A model generated the notes under the pieces. The model worked only from the letters and a program-made list of their open reading frames with translations. It did no database searches and had not been told where the DNA came from. A stretch of DNA of 64,000 nucleotides, taken from the NCBI GenBank assembly GCA_023390815.1, contig JAEWCC010000006.1, positions 1 through 64,000 on the forward strand, in the 5' to 3' direction. This stretch comes from Bacillota bacterium. Its GTDB lineage: Bacteria; Bacillota; Clostridia; Christensenellales; SZUA-584. Shown in pieces: positions 43,937-52,837 of the stretch; the first letter of the stretch is position 1; the number at the start of each line of letters is the position of its first letter. Made by a program: the position numbers and the translations under genes.

Positions 43937-44144
43937 GAAAAAACAAGAGTTAAATGGCAGATGTGATAATATGATGGTACAATACGAATTTGAAGCGCTT
44001 TAGATTAGAAATATCATATGAACATCCCGATTCTTACCGATAAATAAATATAGCGGATAAAAGTAATCATATACATTCACTCAATCAACCGATTCGTTGT
44101 GAACTTAACCATATACGGACCAACGTCGCCGGGAGGTGTCAAAT

Positions 44145-47135
44145 ATGAAAAAGGTATGTGTTTTACTGGTTGTCGTCATGATACTCGCGGCACCTGCACT
44201 GGCCTATGCCGACAGCGGTACGATAAGCGTGAGCGCAATCTACGATATCGGCAGCTTTGGTAACGACTCCGTTATCACGATCAACGGCGGGCTTACCGTT
44301 ACACTGACCAATACCGGCGATGCGACATACACAAATATGCAGATCGTCTGCGGCTCAAGTGTAAAGCTGACGATAGACGGTGTCAAGATAGATGATTCTT
44401 CAAACGATAGCGCATGCCCGCTTTCGTTCTCCGGGAGCGGAAACTCGCTGGTACTGAAGGGGACAAGCGAACTTCGTGCTGGATTGGACCAGCCGGGCGT
44501 AAAGGCTGAAAACACATCATCGCTGGAAATATCGGGCGACGGAACGTTAACCGCACAGGGCGGGTCTCAAGGTGCAGGCATCGGCGGCGGGTATAACGGC
44601 TCCGGCGGCATCATCACGATAAAAGGCGGCACGATAACCGCTCAGGGCACAGATTATGGCGCGGGCATCGGCGGCGGGTATATGGGCGCCAGCGGAAATA
44701 TTACTATAGAAGGCGGGACTGTCAATGCCACGGGCGGAGATCAAGGGGCGGGCATCGGCACCGGCGGGTTTGTCCACAGCAATAATACTATCCTTATCAG
44801 AGGCGGACGGGTGGCCGCCTACGGCGGGCCATACGGCGCGGGCATCGGGTGCGGATTTCAAAGCGCGGGCGGAACGGTCTTGTTATTCGGCGGCGTAATA
44901 TACGCGCAAAAAGGGCCATTTGCGATGAATGACATCGGAGATAATAGCACAGGCGACGGTACGGTAGCAATAGACGGGGATGCGGCGGTTTTCCTTGGAA
45001 CGGATCATTGCACCCGGCTTTCGACGTCTCATACTCATACAACGATCACTTCGGTGACTGATAACAAGGTGTACGGCGTTTCCGCAAACGGGTGGTCGCC
45101 GCCATTCTTTGTATACATGATTCCTTATACGCTCAATTACAATTTAAACGGAGGAACGGGAATAGTTCCCGGTTCCGTCACCCAGCATATGAATACGACT
45201 GCAGTCATAGAAACCGGCGAAGGCCTTAAACGCAATGGCGGAGCGTGTATAAGCTGGAATACGGCGGCAGACGGCAGTGGTACATCTTATACCGCCGGTG
45301 ATGAATTCAAATATACCGTCAATACAACACTTTATGCTCAATATCCCGTAATGGTGGATGAAATCACGGTTACCAGCGGCAGCGATACGGTCGTTAAAAC
45401 CAATACGCTTCAAATGAGCGCATCGGTACTGCCTGCGGACGCAGCAGATCAGAGCTATACATGGTCGGTCGAGAACGGCACGGGCAGCGCTGTGATTGAC
45501 AGCAGCGGTGTGCTGACCGGCACGGCTGCGGGCACTGTGACGGTAAAAGCGACGGCCAACGACGGCAGCGGCGTAACCGGCACAAAAGGGATCACAGTCA
45601 TGCCCCTGCTGGTAAGCGGGGTCACGGTTACCAGCGGCAGCGACACTGTAATGAGGGCTCAAACACTGCAGATGAGTGCTGCGGTTTTTCCGGCCGACGC
45701 TGACGACATAAGCTTTACATGGTCGGTCGAGAACGGCACGGGCAAAGCCGCGATAAATAGCTGCGGTCTGCTTACCGGTACGGCTGTGGGCACGGTGACC
45801 GTAAAAGCGTCGGCCAATGGCGGCAGTGGCGTATTCGGCACAAAGGAGATCACTGTAATACCCCTGCTGGTAACGATAAGCGAAAGCGGGACTTATAATG
45901 TCGGCGATTATGGGAACGACTCCATTATTGCCATCCATGATGGGCTGACAGTCAAACTGATTGACACGGCCGGCGCAACATATGCAAATATGCAGATCTC
46001 CTGCGGCACAGGCGTGAAGCTCACAATAGACAACATTAGCATTGACGATTCCTCAAACGATGACGCGTGCCCGCTTTCATTCACCGGGAGAGGAAACAAA
46101 CTGATATTGGAAGGCGATAGCATACTCAATGCGGGAAGCGGCCGCCCGGGCGTAGAGGCCGAATCTGGGACGTCGCTGGAGATATCGGGCATTGGAGTAC
46201 TTCAAGCGCAGGGCGGGTTTCACGGCGCGGGTATCGGAGGCGGAGAGGGGGGCGGCTGTGGCGCTGTCACGCTGTCTGGAGGCGTCATATATGCTGGGAG
46301 AGGAGACACCGCACCCTATGACATAGGAAACGGTTATTCAGGTTCTGCCGGTACGCTTTCGATAACAGGCGCTGTGGCGGTTTTTCTCAAAACTGATTCG
46401 TGCATTACCCCGGCGACTTCTCACACCCACGAAACGATAACCTCAATAGCGGATAACAAAATTTACGGTGTTTCAGCGAATGGGTGGATTCCGGTATTCG
46501 GCATATACATGGTCCCGTATACGCTGAGTTACAGCTTAAACGGCGGGACAGGAACAGTCCCCGATTCTATAACCCAGCATTTAAATACAACCACAACAGT
46601 TGGCAGCGGGAGCGGAGTATTGCGCGCAAACTATACGTTCTCTGAATGGAACACGGCGGCGGACGGCAGCGGGGCAGGCTATGACGCGGACGAACCAATT
46701 ACATTGACTGCCGATACGACCCTATACGCGCAGTGGGTAAAACTTACATTGGCTTCCACCGCGCCGGGCGGCAGCGCTTCGGGCGCAACGGTCTATACCG
46801 GCGGACGCTTCACACTGACGCCGAGCGTATCCGGCGGCATATGGGACTGGGACGAGGAATATTTCTCCGCAACGTTCACCGGGGCCCCCGAAGAGACATC
46901 GTCTCTTTGGGGTGGAAGTTCCCCCGCGACGTTTACCGCGCTCAAAGCTGGAACCAGCACCATCACCTATACGGTGGGCGGGGTTAGCACAAGCTATGAG
47001 GTCACGATCGCGGCAAGCGAGCTGCCTTCCACCGGGCAGGACTTCACATGGCCGTGGCTGACGGCGGCAGACGCGATGCTGATATTCGCGGCGGCGCTGA
47101 CGCTTACGTTCCGCAAGCGCGCGGCACGCGGATGA
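44145..47135 (+). CDS. LPXTG surface protein with internal duplication and Ig-like domains (LPSTG)
   Basis: 996 residues (GGGAGG before the ATG at 44145). Signal peptide 1-24 (ALAYADSG). The beta-helix module occurs twice, about 25-300 and 585-800 (compare SFGNDSVITINGGLTVTLTN and DYGNDSIIAIHDGLTVKLID). Between them are an InlB-type repeat and two BIG2-like domains (VTVTSGSDTVMRAQTLQMSA type). A second InlB-type repeat, the conserved TLTPSVSGGIWDWDEEYFSA domain, and LPSTG at 960-964 follow. Unlike its paralogs, the domain carries a 13-codon insertion (GAPEETSSLWGGS) encoded by a palindromic element at 46879-46917. Wall-anchored by sortase; probable adhesin. Confidence 0.9.
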   Translation: MKKVCVLLVVVMILAAPALAYADSGTISVSAIYDIGSFGNDSVITINGGLTVTLTNTGDATYTNMQIVCGSSVKLTIDGVKIDDSSNDSACPLSFSGSGNSLVLKGTSELRAGLDQPGVKAENTSSLEISGDGTLTAQGGSQGAGIGGGYNGSGGIITIKGGTITAQGTDYGAGIGGGYMGASGNITIEGGTVNATGGDQGAGIGTGGFVHSNNTILIRGGRVAAYGGPYGAGIGCGFQSAGGTVLLFGGVIYAQKGPFAMNDIGDNSTGDGTVAIDGDAAVFLGTDHCTRLSTSHTHTTITSVTDNKVYGVSANGWSPPFFVYMIPYTLNYNLNGGTGIVPGSVTQHMNTTAVIETGEGLKRNGGACISWNTAADGSGTSYTAGDEFKYTVNTTLYAQYPVMVDEITVTSGSDTVVKTNTLQMSASVLPADAADQSYTWSVENGTGSAVIDSSGVLTGTAAGTVTVKATANDGSGVTGTKGITVMPLLVSGVTVTSGSDTVMRAQTLQMSAAVFPADADDISFTWSVENGTGKAAINSCGLLTGTAVGTVTVKASANGGSGVFGTKEITVIPLLVTISESGTYNVGDYGNDSIIAIHDGLTVKLIDTAGATYANMQISCGTGVKLTIDNISIDDSSNDDACPLSFTGRGNKLILEGDSILNAGSGRPGVEAESGTSLEISGIGVLQAQGGFHGAGIGGGEGGGCGAVTLSGGVIYAGRGDTAPYDIGNGYSGSAGTLSITGAVAVFLKTDSCITPATSHTHETITSIADNKIYGVSANGWIPVFGIYMVPYTLSYSLNGGTGTVPDSITQHLNTTTTVGSGSGVLRANYTFSEWNTAADGSGAGYDADEPITLTADTTLYAQWVKLTLASTAPGGSASGATVYTGGRFTLTPSVSGGIWDWDEEYFSATFTGAPEETSSLWGGSSPATFTALKAGTSTITYTVGGVSTSYEVTIAASELPSTGQDFTWPWLTAADAMLIFAAALTLTFRKRAARG
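46879..46917. repeat. Palindromic element inserted in frame in the LPSTG gene
   Basis: 39 extra bases compared with the paralogs (which read FNSRATFTALKAG and FNSPATFTALKAG). The insert has hairpin arms CCCCCGAAGAGA and TCTCTTTGGGG and is similar in ends and length to the intergenic element at 3186-3220. It keeps the frame, adding 13 codons. Confidence 0.7.
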
Positions 47136-47332
47136 CATACTCCGCTTCGCCGTTTCGCACGCTTATACCTCATTAACTGCCGGGGCTTTTCCGGTGCGGC
47201 GCAAAGCATATGGAAAAGAGGGAAATCTGTTCTTTGAAATTGTATCCGGCGTATGATAATATTTGCATAAATATAAGGTAATCTTTTTCTATACTTTGGT
47301 ATCATTTTTTTAAGGGTTCGGGGGATATTCGG

Positions 47333-49495
47333 ATGAAACGCGGACTGATCATTCTGGTCATGACGACGGTGCTGGTCTTTATGGTGCACCCTCCCGTCGC
47401 ACAAGCGGCAGGCCACGCCGTAGACGATGGCGATACGCTGGATTTATCAACGGGGACGCTGATGCACGCAGACAGTTCCACGGAGACATATTCCATTGCG
47501 GACGGCGATACCGTTGCTGTCGCGGCGGGCGCGACAGCGACGATCACCGGCTCAAAAAACGTGGGAATCTGGTGCGGCGGAGGCGTGACTCTGACGCTGG
47601 ATGGCGTCACAATCAATAACAGCGCAGGAAGCGCGCTCACATTCACGGGCACCGGCAACACGCTGATCCTCGCGACCGCATCCGCGCTGACGGGCGCAAG
47701 CGGCGCGGCGGCGGTTCGCGTGGAGGGCTCAACTACGCTTGAGATCAGAGGCAGCGGCTCCCTGAATGCCGAAGGCGGCTTATACGCCGCGGGTATCGGC
47801 GGCAACAATGGATACGACTGCGGCAACATCGCGATCACCGGGGGAACGATAAACACTGAGGGCGGCTTCTATGGAGGAGGCGCAGGACTGGGCGGCGGCT
47901 ACGGCGCCGGCTTCGGCCACATCGCGATCTCCGGTACGGCACATGTGACCGCGGTGGGAAACGGCGGCGCAGGGGTGGGCAGCGGCGCAGGGAGCAGCAG
48001 CAGCGGCACGATTACGATTTCGGGCGGTACGGTGAACGCAACGGGCAAACCGGCCTATTTCGACCCTGCCGGTATTGTTTGCGGTGCTGCGGGCATCGGC
48101 GGCGGCATCTGGAGCGACGGTGGCACGATCACGATTTCCGGCGGTACGGTAACCGCACAGAGCAGCAATTATGGGGCGGGCATCGGCACCGGCGACACCG
48201 ACGGTTTTCCTTGGTTCTACAACAATACCGTAATCACGATATCGGGCGGCGATGTAACTTCCCTGGGCGGCGGCCAGGGCGGCGGCGCGGGCATTGGAGG
48301 CGGATACCTTACTGACGGCGGCACGATCCGTATCACCGGCGGTACAGTCAATGCGTCGAGCAACGGCTATGCCTCGGGCATCGGCGGCGGCGCGGGCTTC
48401 GGCGGCGACTACTATGGCAGCAGCACCACAATCGACATTACCGGAGGCGTCATATACGCAATGAGAGGCAATGGCGCGGATTACGACATTGGCAGCTTTT
48501 CCGGCAGCGATTCCGACACAATCTCAATTTCCGACGGCGCGGCGGTGTTTCTCGGAACAGACAGCATCAGTCCCGCGCTCGCGACCACCACCCATACGCA
48601 TTACGGGGTTACCGCCGCGCAGATCGCGGACGGCAAGTTTATGGGGGTGCCGGTACCGGATTGGACAGCGCCTTATGGCGCGTATTTAGTCGGGTATACG
48701 CTGAAATATGATGCGAACAGCGGCGTTGGGGCAGCACCCGCTGCGGTCACGCAGGCCGTCGGTACAGCAGCCGTTGTGGCATCGTGCAACGCCCTTACGA
48801 AGGAATGCTACACGTTCAGCGGCTGGAATACAGCGGCGGATGGCAGCGGCGACGCTTACGAGCCGGGCGACACGTTCACCTTCGCGGAAGCCGCGACGCT
48901 GTTTGCGCAGTGGACGGGCAACCCCTATATGGTAAAATACGAAGCGAACGGCGGCACAGGCTCGATGAGCGACAGTGTCTTTACATATGGCACATCTCAG
49001 GAACTAAATTTAAACAGCTTTACGCGCACCGGGTACACCTTCGCGGGGTGGGCGGAAAGCGCAGGCGGCGCTGTGATTTACACTGATGCGCAAAGCGTGA
49101 AGAATCTGACTACGGAGGACAACGGCACGGTCACTCTGTACGCGAAGTGGACGGTAGTCCCGTTGCTGACGTCCTCCGACGCGGACGCAGAAATTTATGT
49201 CGGCGGACGCATCGTACTTACACCCAACATCGAAGGCGGCGAGTGGCATTGGGACAAGGCGTATTTCTCCGCGACGTTCAATTCTCCGGCGACGTTCACC
49301 GCGCTGAAAGCCGGGATAAGCACGATCACCTACACGGTAGGCGGCGTAAGCATCACCTACCACGTGACGATAGAGCAAGCAGCGCTGCCTGCGACGGGGC
49401 AGGACTTTGCGTGGGTATATGTGACGTGCATACTGGCAGCCATCACCTTTGCGGCGGCGCTTTTAATACGAAAGCGCAAAACGCAGATACAATAG
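47333..49495 (+). CDS. LPXTG surface protein with Gly-rich beta-helix repeats (LPATG)
   Basis: 720 residues. Signal peptide 1-26 (VHPPVAQAAGHA). A Gly-rich beta-helix region occupies ~65-400 (GAGIGGG, ISGGTVTAQSSNYGAGIGTG), then two InlB/Flg_new-type repeats (~455-525 LKYDANSGVGAAPAAVTQAV; ~525-605 VKYEANGGTGSMSDSVFTYG), the conserved TLTPNIEGGEWHWDKAYFSA domain, and LPATG at 685-689 with helix and RKRKTQIQ tail. A promoter-like TTGAAA...TGATAAT precedes it. Third of the tandem paralogs, with its own terminator. Confidence 0.9.
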   Translation: MKRGLIILVMTTVLVFMVHPPVAQAAGHAVDDGDTLDLSTGTLMHADSSTETYSIADGDTVAVAAGATATITGSKNVGIWCGGGVTLTLDGVTINNSAGSALTFTGTGNTLILATASALTGASGAAAVRVEGSTTLEIRGSGSLNAEGGLYAAGIGGNNGYDCGNIAITGGTINTEGGFYGGGAGLGGGYGAGFGHIAISGTAHVTAVGNGGAGVGSGAGSSSSGTITISGGTVNATGKPAYFDPAGIVCGAAGIGGGIWSDGGTITISGGTVTAQSSNYGAGIGTGDTDGFPWFYNNTVITISGGDVTSLGGGQGGGAGIGGGYLTDGGTIRITGGTVNASSNGYASGIGGGAGFGGDYYGSSTTIDITGGVIYAMRGNGADYDIGSFSGSDSDTISISDGAAVFLGTDSISPALATTTHTHYGVTAAQIADGKFMGVPVPDWTAPYGAYLVGYTLKYDANSGVGAAPAAVTQAVGTAAVVASCNALTKECYTFSGWNTAADGSGDAYEPGDTFTFAEAATLFAQWTGNPYMVKYEANGGTGSMSDSVFTYGTSQELNLNSFTRTGYTFAGWAESAGGAVIYTDAQSVKNLTTEDNGTVTLYAKWTVVPLLTSSDADAEIYVGGRIVLTPNIEGGEWHWDKAYFSATFNSPATFTALKAGISTITYTVGGVSITYHVTIEQAALPATGQDFAWVYVTCILAAITFAAALLIRKRKTQIQ

Positions 49496-49507
49496 ACGGG
49501 AACCTTG

Positions 49508-49541
49508 AACAGCGGCAGGCACTGCCGCTGTTTATTTTTTT
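49508..49541 (+). terminator. Terminator after the LPATG protein gene
   Basis: 10-bp arms AACAGCGGCA and TGCCGCTGTT with loop GGCAC and a T-rich tail. Confidence 0.88.
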
Positions 49542-49646
49542 ATAAATGTAATCATGCGGTATCCCCGGACGGAATTTTCCGGCGTATTGCGTTGCGAATC
49601 CCCCGCGCATGTGGTATATTTTTTTATTATATTCCGAAAGGCGATT

Positions 49647-51344
49647 ATGATGGATTACAAGCAGCAGCTTGCCGCCGCGCTGACCACGGCGTCCGGGCTG
49701 GATGAAAATGAAATATTACCGCTCATCGAGGTGCCTGCGGATACCGCAATGGGTGATTACGCGTTCCCATGCTTCAAGCTCGCCAAGGCGCTGCGCAAAG
49801 CGCCTCCCGCTATCGCGGCGGATATCGAGAGCCGACTCGTGCATCCCGCCTTCATCGCCAAGGTGCAGGTGGTAGGCGCGTACATCAACTTCTTCCTTGA
49901 CAGAACGCGCTACGCTTTGGATGTACTGGCAGAGATGGACGCCCAGGGCGAAGGCTTCGGCGGCGGCAGCGAGGGCGCAGGGCGCGTGGTGTGCATCGAT
50001 TACTCGTCCATCAATATCGCCAAGCCATTCCACATCGGTCATCTTTCCACGACGGTCATCGGCCACTCGCTGTACCGTATCTATGGCTTTCTGGGCTATA
50101 AACCGGTTGGCATCACCCACCTCGGCGACTGGGGTACGCAGTTCGGTAAACTCATTGTCGCGTACAAGAAATGGGGCAGCGATGCGCTGATCGAATCGGG
50201 CACCATCAATGCGATGCTGGAGCTTTATGTAAGGTTCCACGAGGAAGCCGAAAAGGACGAAAGCCTCAACGACGAAGCGCGCGCTTGGTTCAAAAAGATC
50301 GAGGATGGCGACGCGGAAGCGCTGGATATATTTAGCCGGTTCAAGGAGCTTACCTTAAAAGAAGTCGGCAAGGTATACGACCTGCTGGGCGTGCATTTCG
50401 ACAGCTACGCGGGCGAAAGCTTCTATAACGACAAGATGCAGCCCGTCATCGACGAGCTTAAAGACAAGAACCTGCTCGAACCCTCGGAAGGCGCGTACAT
50501 CGTGCGCCTCCCCGATGACATGCCCCCCTGTGTGATCCTCAAATCGGATGGCGCGACACTCTATTCCACGCGCGATCTCGCTGCCGCTTTCTACCGCAAG
50601 AATACCTACGATTTTTATAAATGTCTGTACGTCGTGGCATACCAGCAAAACCTGCACTTTAAGCAGTGGTTCAAGGTCGTGGAGCTCATGGGTTACGACT
50701 GGGCCAAAGATTTGGAGCACGTCGCTTTTGGGATGGTATCGCTCGAGGACGGAACACTCTCCACACGCCGCGGCAAGGTCGTGTTCCTGCAGGATGTACT
50801 CGACCAGGCTGTAGAGAAGACCCGTTCCATCATCGAAGAAAAATCCCCCGGCCTTGAGAACAAGGACGAGGTTGCCAAAACCGTCGGTGTGGGTGCAGTC
50901 GTGTTCGACGCGCTCTCCTCGGCGCGCATCAAGGACATCGTGTTCTCGTTCGACCGTGTTTTAAATTTTGATGGCGAAACCGGGCCTTATGTGCAGTATA
51001 CCCATGCGCGTTGTGCGAGCCTGCTGCGCCGCGCAGACGCGGCCTGGACGCAAACCGCGCCGGATTATAACGCGCTCGATAACGCCGAGGCATTTACCGC
51101 TGTGAAGCTGCTGCAAAGCTTCCCCGATACCGTGCAGCGCGCCTGCGAGAAAAACGAGCCGTATCTCATCACGCGGCACGTCATTGAGCTGGCCAAGGCG
51201 ATGAACCGCTTCTACTACGAGCATCGCATCATCGACGAAGATGCGGCGGGTACTGCGGCGCGCCTCAAGCTTGCGCAGGCAGTTAAGCAGGTCATTAAAA
51301 CGGGGCTGTGGCTCATCGGCGTAGACGCCCCCGAGAGAATGTAG
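49647..51344 (+). CDS. argS: Arginyl-tRNA synthetase
   Basis: 565 residues, class I synthetase. N-terminal additional domain (1-~110), the HIGH motif as KPFHIGHLSTT (~125), GVTHLGDWGTQFG-like segment (GITHLGDWGTQFGKLIVAYK), catalytic fold segments STRDLAAAFYRKNTYDFYKC and GTLSTRRGKVVFLQ, and the anticodon-binding helical C-terminus ending GLWLIGVDAPERM, the typical ArgRS end. It starts at ATGATG 49647 with AAAGG upstream. No T-box is seen; a weak promoter lies near 49610. Confidence 0.97.
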   Translation: MMDYKQQLAAALTTASGLDENEILPLIEVPADTAMGDYAFPCFKLAKALRKAPPAIAADIESRLVHPAFIAKVQVVGAYINFFLDRTRYALDVLAEMDAQGEGFGGGSEGAGRVVCIDYSSINIAKPFHIGHLSTTVIGHSLYRIYGFLGYKPVGITHLGDWGTQFGKLIVAYKKWGSDALIESGTINAMLELYVRFHEEAEKDESLNDEARAWFKKIEDGDAEALDIFSRFKELTLKEVGKVYDLLGVHFDSYAGESFYNDKMQPVIDELKDKNLLEPSEGAYIVRLPDDMPPCVILKSDGATLYSTRDLAAAFYRKNTYDFYKCLYVVAYQQNLHFKQWFKVVELMGYDWAKDLEHVAFGMVSLEDGTLSTRRGKVVFLQDVLDQAVEKTRSIIEEKSPGLENKDEVAKTVGVGAVVFDALSSARIKDIVFSFDRVLNFDGETGPYVQYTHARCASLLRRADAAWTQTAPDYNALDNAEAFTAVKLLQSFPDTVQRACEKNEPYLITRHVIELAKAMNRFYYEHRIIDEDAAGTAARLKLAQAVKQVIKTGLWLIGVDAPERM

Positions 51345-51416
51345 GCATTTGCGCTTACGAGCGTTTTTCATAAATCCGAAACCCTTAAGCATGTATGGGC
51401 AAAATCCATGCAAAAT

Positions 51417-51449
51417 AAAACCGGGTGCTCAGGATATCCCAGTTTTTTT
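51417..51449 (+). terminator. Terminator of argS
   Basis: AAAC-C-GGG pairs with CCC-A-GTTT across a 12-base loop, followed by seven T residues. Confidence 0.7.
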
Positions 51450-51472
51450 ATGCACCCAAAAACGGAGGATTT

Positions 51473-52591
51473 ATGGAGAAACGACCGGAAAGCAAAGCGT
51501 GGATCTTCATTAAGAAACACAGTAAACGGTACTTCATCGATGCGCTGGGCGCCATGGCGCTCGGCCTGTTTTCTTCGCTGATTATCGGCCTTATTTTAAC
51601 ACAGATCATCGGCCTCATCTGGCCGGAGGTTTCTGGCACGGTAACGCTTGCGCGCTTTGGCGAAGCGGCCGCCGCACTGACCTCCGGGCAGGCACAGGGG
51701 CTGGAGGCGATCGAGGTATTCAAATACCTGATCGGTGCGTCTTCACCGGTCGTCGGCACGGCCATCGGTGTTGCCGTCGCGTGGGGACTTAAAACCAAAC
51801 CGCTCGTGGTGTTCTCATCCGCTATCACGGGCGCGTTCGGCTATATCCTGGGCGGCCCGGTGGGTTGCTATGTCGCCGCACTTGTCGGCGCGGAGTTCGG
51901 TCGGCAGGTCGCTGGAAAAACCAAACTCGATATCATCGTCACACCCGTTGTAACGATTCTTACAGGCTGCGCTGCGGGCTGGCTTGTAGGCCCCGCAATC
52001 AGCGCGTTTATGACCTCGCTCGGACAGCTGATCATGCTCGCTACGGAGCTTCAGCCGTTCTTCATGGGTATCGCGGTGGCGGTCATTATGGGCATGATCT
52101 TAACCGCCCCGATTTCGAGCGCCGCATTGTGCATCATGCTCCAACTTGGCGGCCTTGCGGCGGGTGCCGCCACGGTGGGCTGCTGCGCGCAAATGGTGGG
52201 CTTCGCGATCGCGAGCTTCCGCGAAAACCGGTGGGGCGGCTTGCTCGCCCAGGGCCTCGGCACCTCGATGCTGCAGGTACCCAACATCGTGCGCCATCCG
52301 CAGATCTGGATTCCCCCCACTCTCGCAAGCGCAATTTTGGGGCCAATCGCCACGCTCGTATTCGGCATGACGAACATCCCGCTTGGCGCGGGCATGGGTA
52401 CCTCAGGACTGGTGGGTCAGGTCGGCACGTTCACCGCCATGACGGGTATATACGATTTCTGGACGCTGCTGTTTATCGTGGTCGGTCTGCACTTCATCGC
52501 GCCCGCGCTGCTCACGCTGCTTTTCAGCGAAATCATGCGCAATCGCGGCTGGATCAAACCCGGCGATATGCTGCTGCCAGAGCAATCATAA
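51473..52591 (+). CDS. PTS EIIC-type membrane transporter (PTS_EIIC_2 family)
   Basis: 372 residues with about nine to ten hydrophobic helices, starting MEKRPESKAWIFIKKHSKRY then FIDALGAMALGLFSSLIIGL. The N-terminal pattern, Gly-rich helices (GTAIGVAVAWGLKTKPLVVF, GPVGCYVAALVGAEFGRQVA) and length fit the EIIC_2 domain family of putative sugar phosphotransferase membrane subunits. No EIIA/EIIB partner is in the window, so transport through a PTS is not shown and the substrate is unknown. GGAGG directly upstream of the ATG; a strong terminator follows. Confidence 0.85.
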   Translation: MEKRPESKAWIFIKKHSKRYFIDALGAMALGLFSSLIIGLILTQIIGLIWPEVSGTVTLARFGEAAAALTSGQAQGLEAIEVFKYLIGASSPVVGTAIGVAVAWGLKTKPLVVFSSAITGAFGYILGGPVGCYVAALVGAEFGRQVAGKTKLDIIVTPVVTILTGCAAGWLVGPAISAFMTSLGQLIMLATELQPFFMGIAVAVIMGMILTAPISSAALCIMLQLGGLAAGAATVGCCAQMVGFAIASFRENRWGGLLAQGLGTSMLQVPNIVRHPQIWIPPTLASAILGPIATLVFGMTNIPLGAGMGTSGLVGQVGTFTAMTGIYDFWTLLFIVVGLHFIAPALLTLLFSEIMRNRGWIKPGDMLLPEQS

Positions 52592-52605
52592 CCACTGTAC
52601 GGTGC

Positions 52606-52637
52606 AACCGGGAGGGCCAGCCCTCCCGGTTTTTTAA
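52606..52637 (+). terminator. Terminator of the EIIC-like gene
   Basis: 10-bp arms ACCGGGAGGG and CCCTCCCGGT, loop CCAG, then six T residues. Confidence 0.92.
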
Positions 52638-52707
52638 TACTATCGGCCCGTAATATCCTTAAAATCCCTTAATAAACTTCGCAAAAAAGCTTTATTTCTC
52701 TTCAAAG

Positions 52708-52722
52708 CGCCCCGATATAATG
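52708..52722 (+). promoter_or_regulatory. -10 region of the chemoreceptor promoter, SigD- or SigA-like
   Basis: CCCCGATATAATG matches the CCGATAT -10 of SigD (flagellar) promoters and also contains TATAAT. No clear TAAA -35 at the SigD spacing is seen (TTTA is present), so the sigma factor is uncertain. Confidence 0.4.
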
Positions 52723-52773
52723 ATTAAGGAACTTTATACCTTTAGGGGGGTACTTTCCATCTTGCGACACAAG

Positions 52774-52804
52774 CTCCGGGCATGCCGTATCGTAAAGCCC
52801 GGAG
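52774..52804 (+). other. Leader hairpin before the chemoreceptor gene
   Basis: CTCCGGGC (52774-52781) pairs with GCCCGGAG (52797-52804), 15-base loop, ending 33 bases before the chosen start. No T tail and no known riboswitch consensus. Confidence 0.5.
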
Positions 52805-52837
52805 ATGATTTATAAATTTAGAACAGAGGTAGGGATC

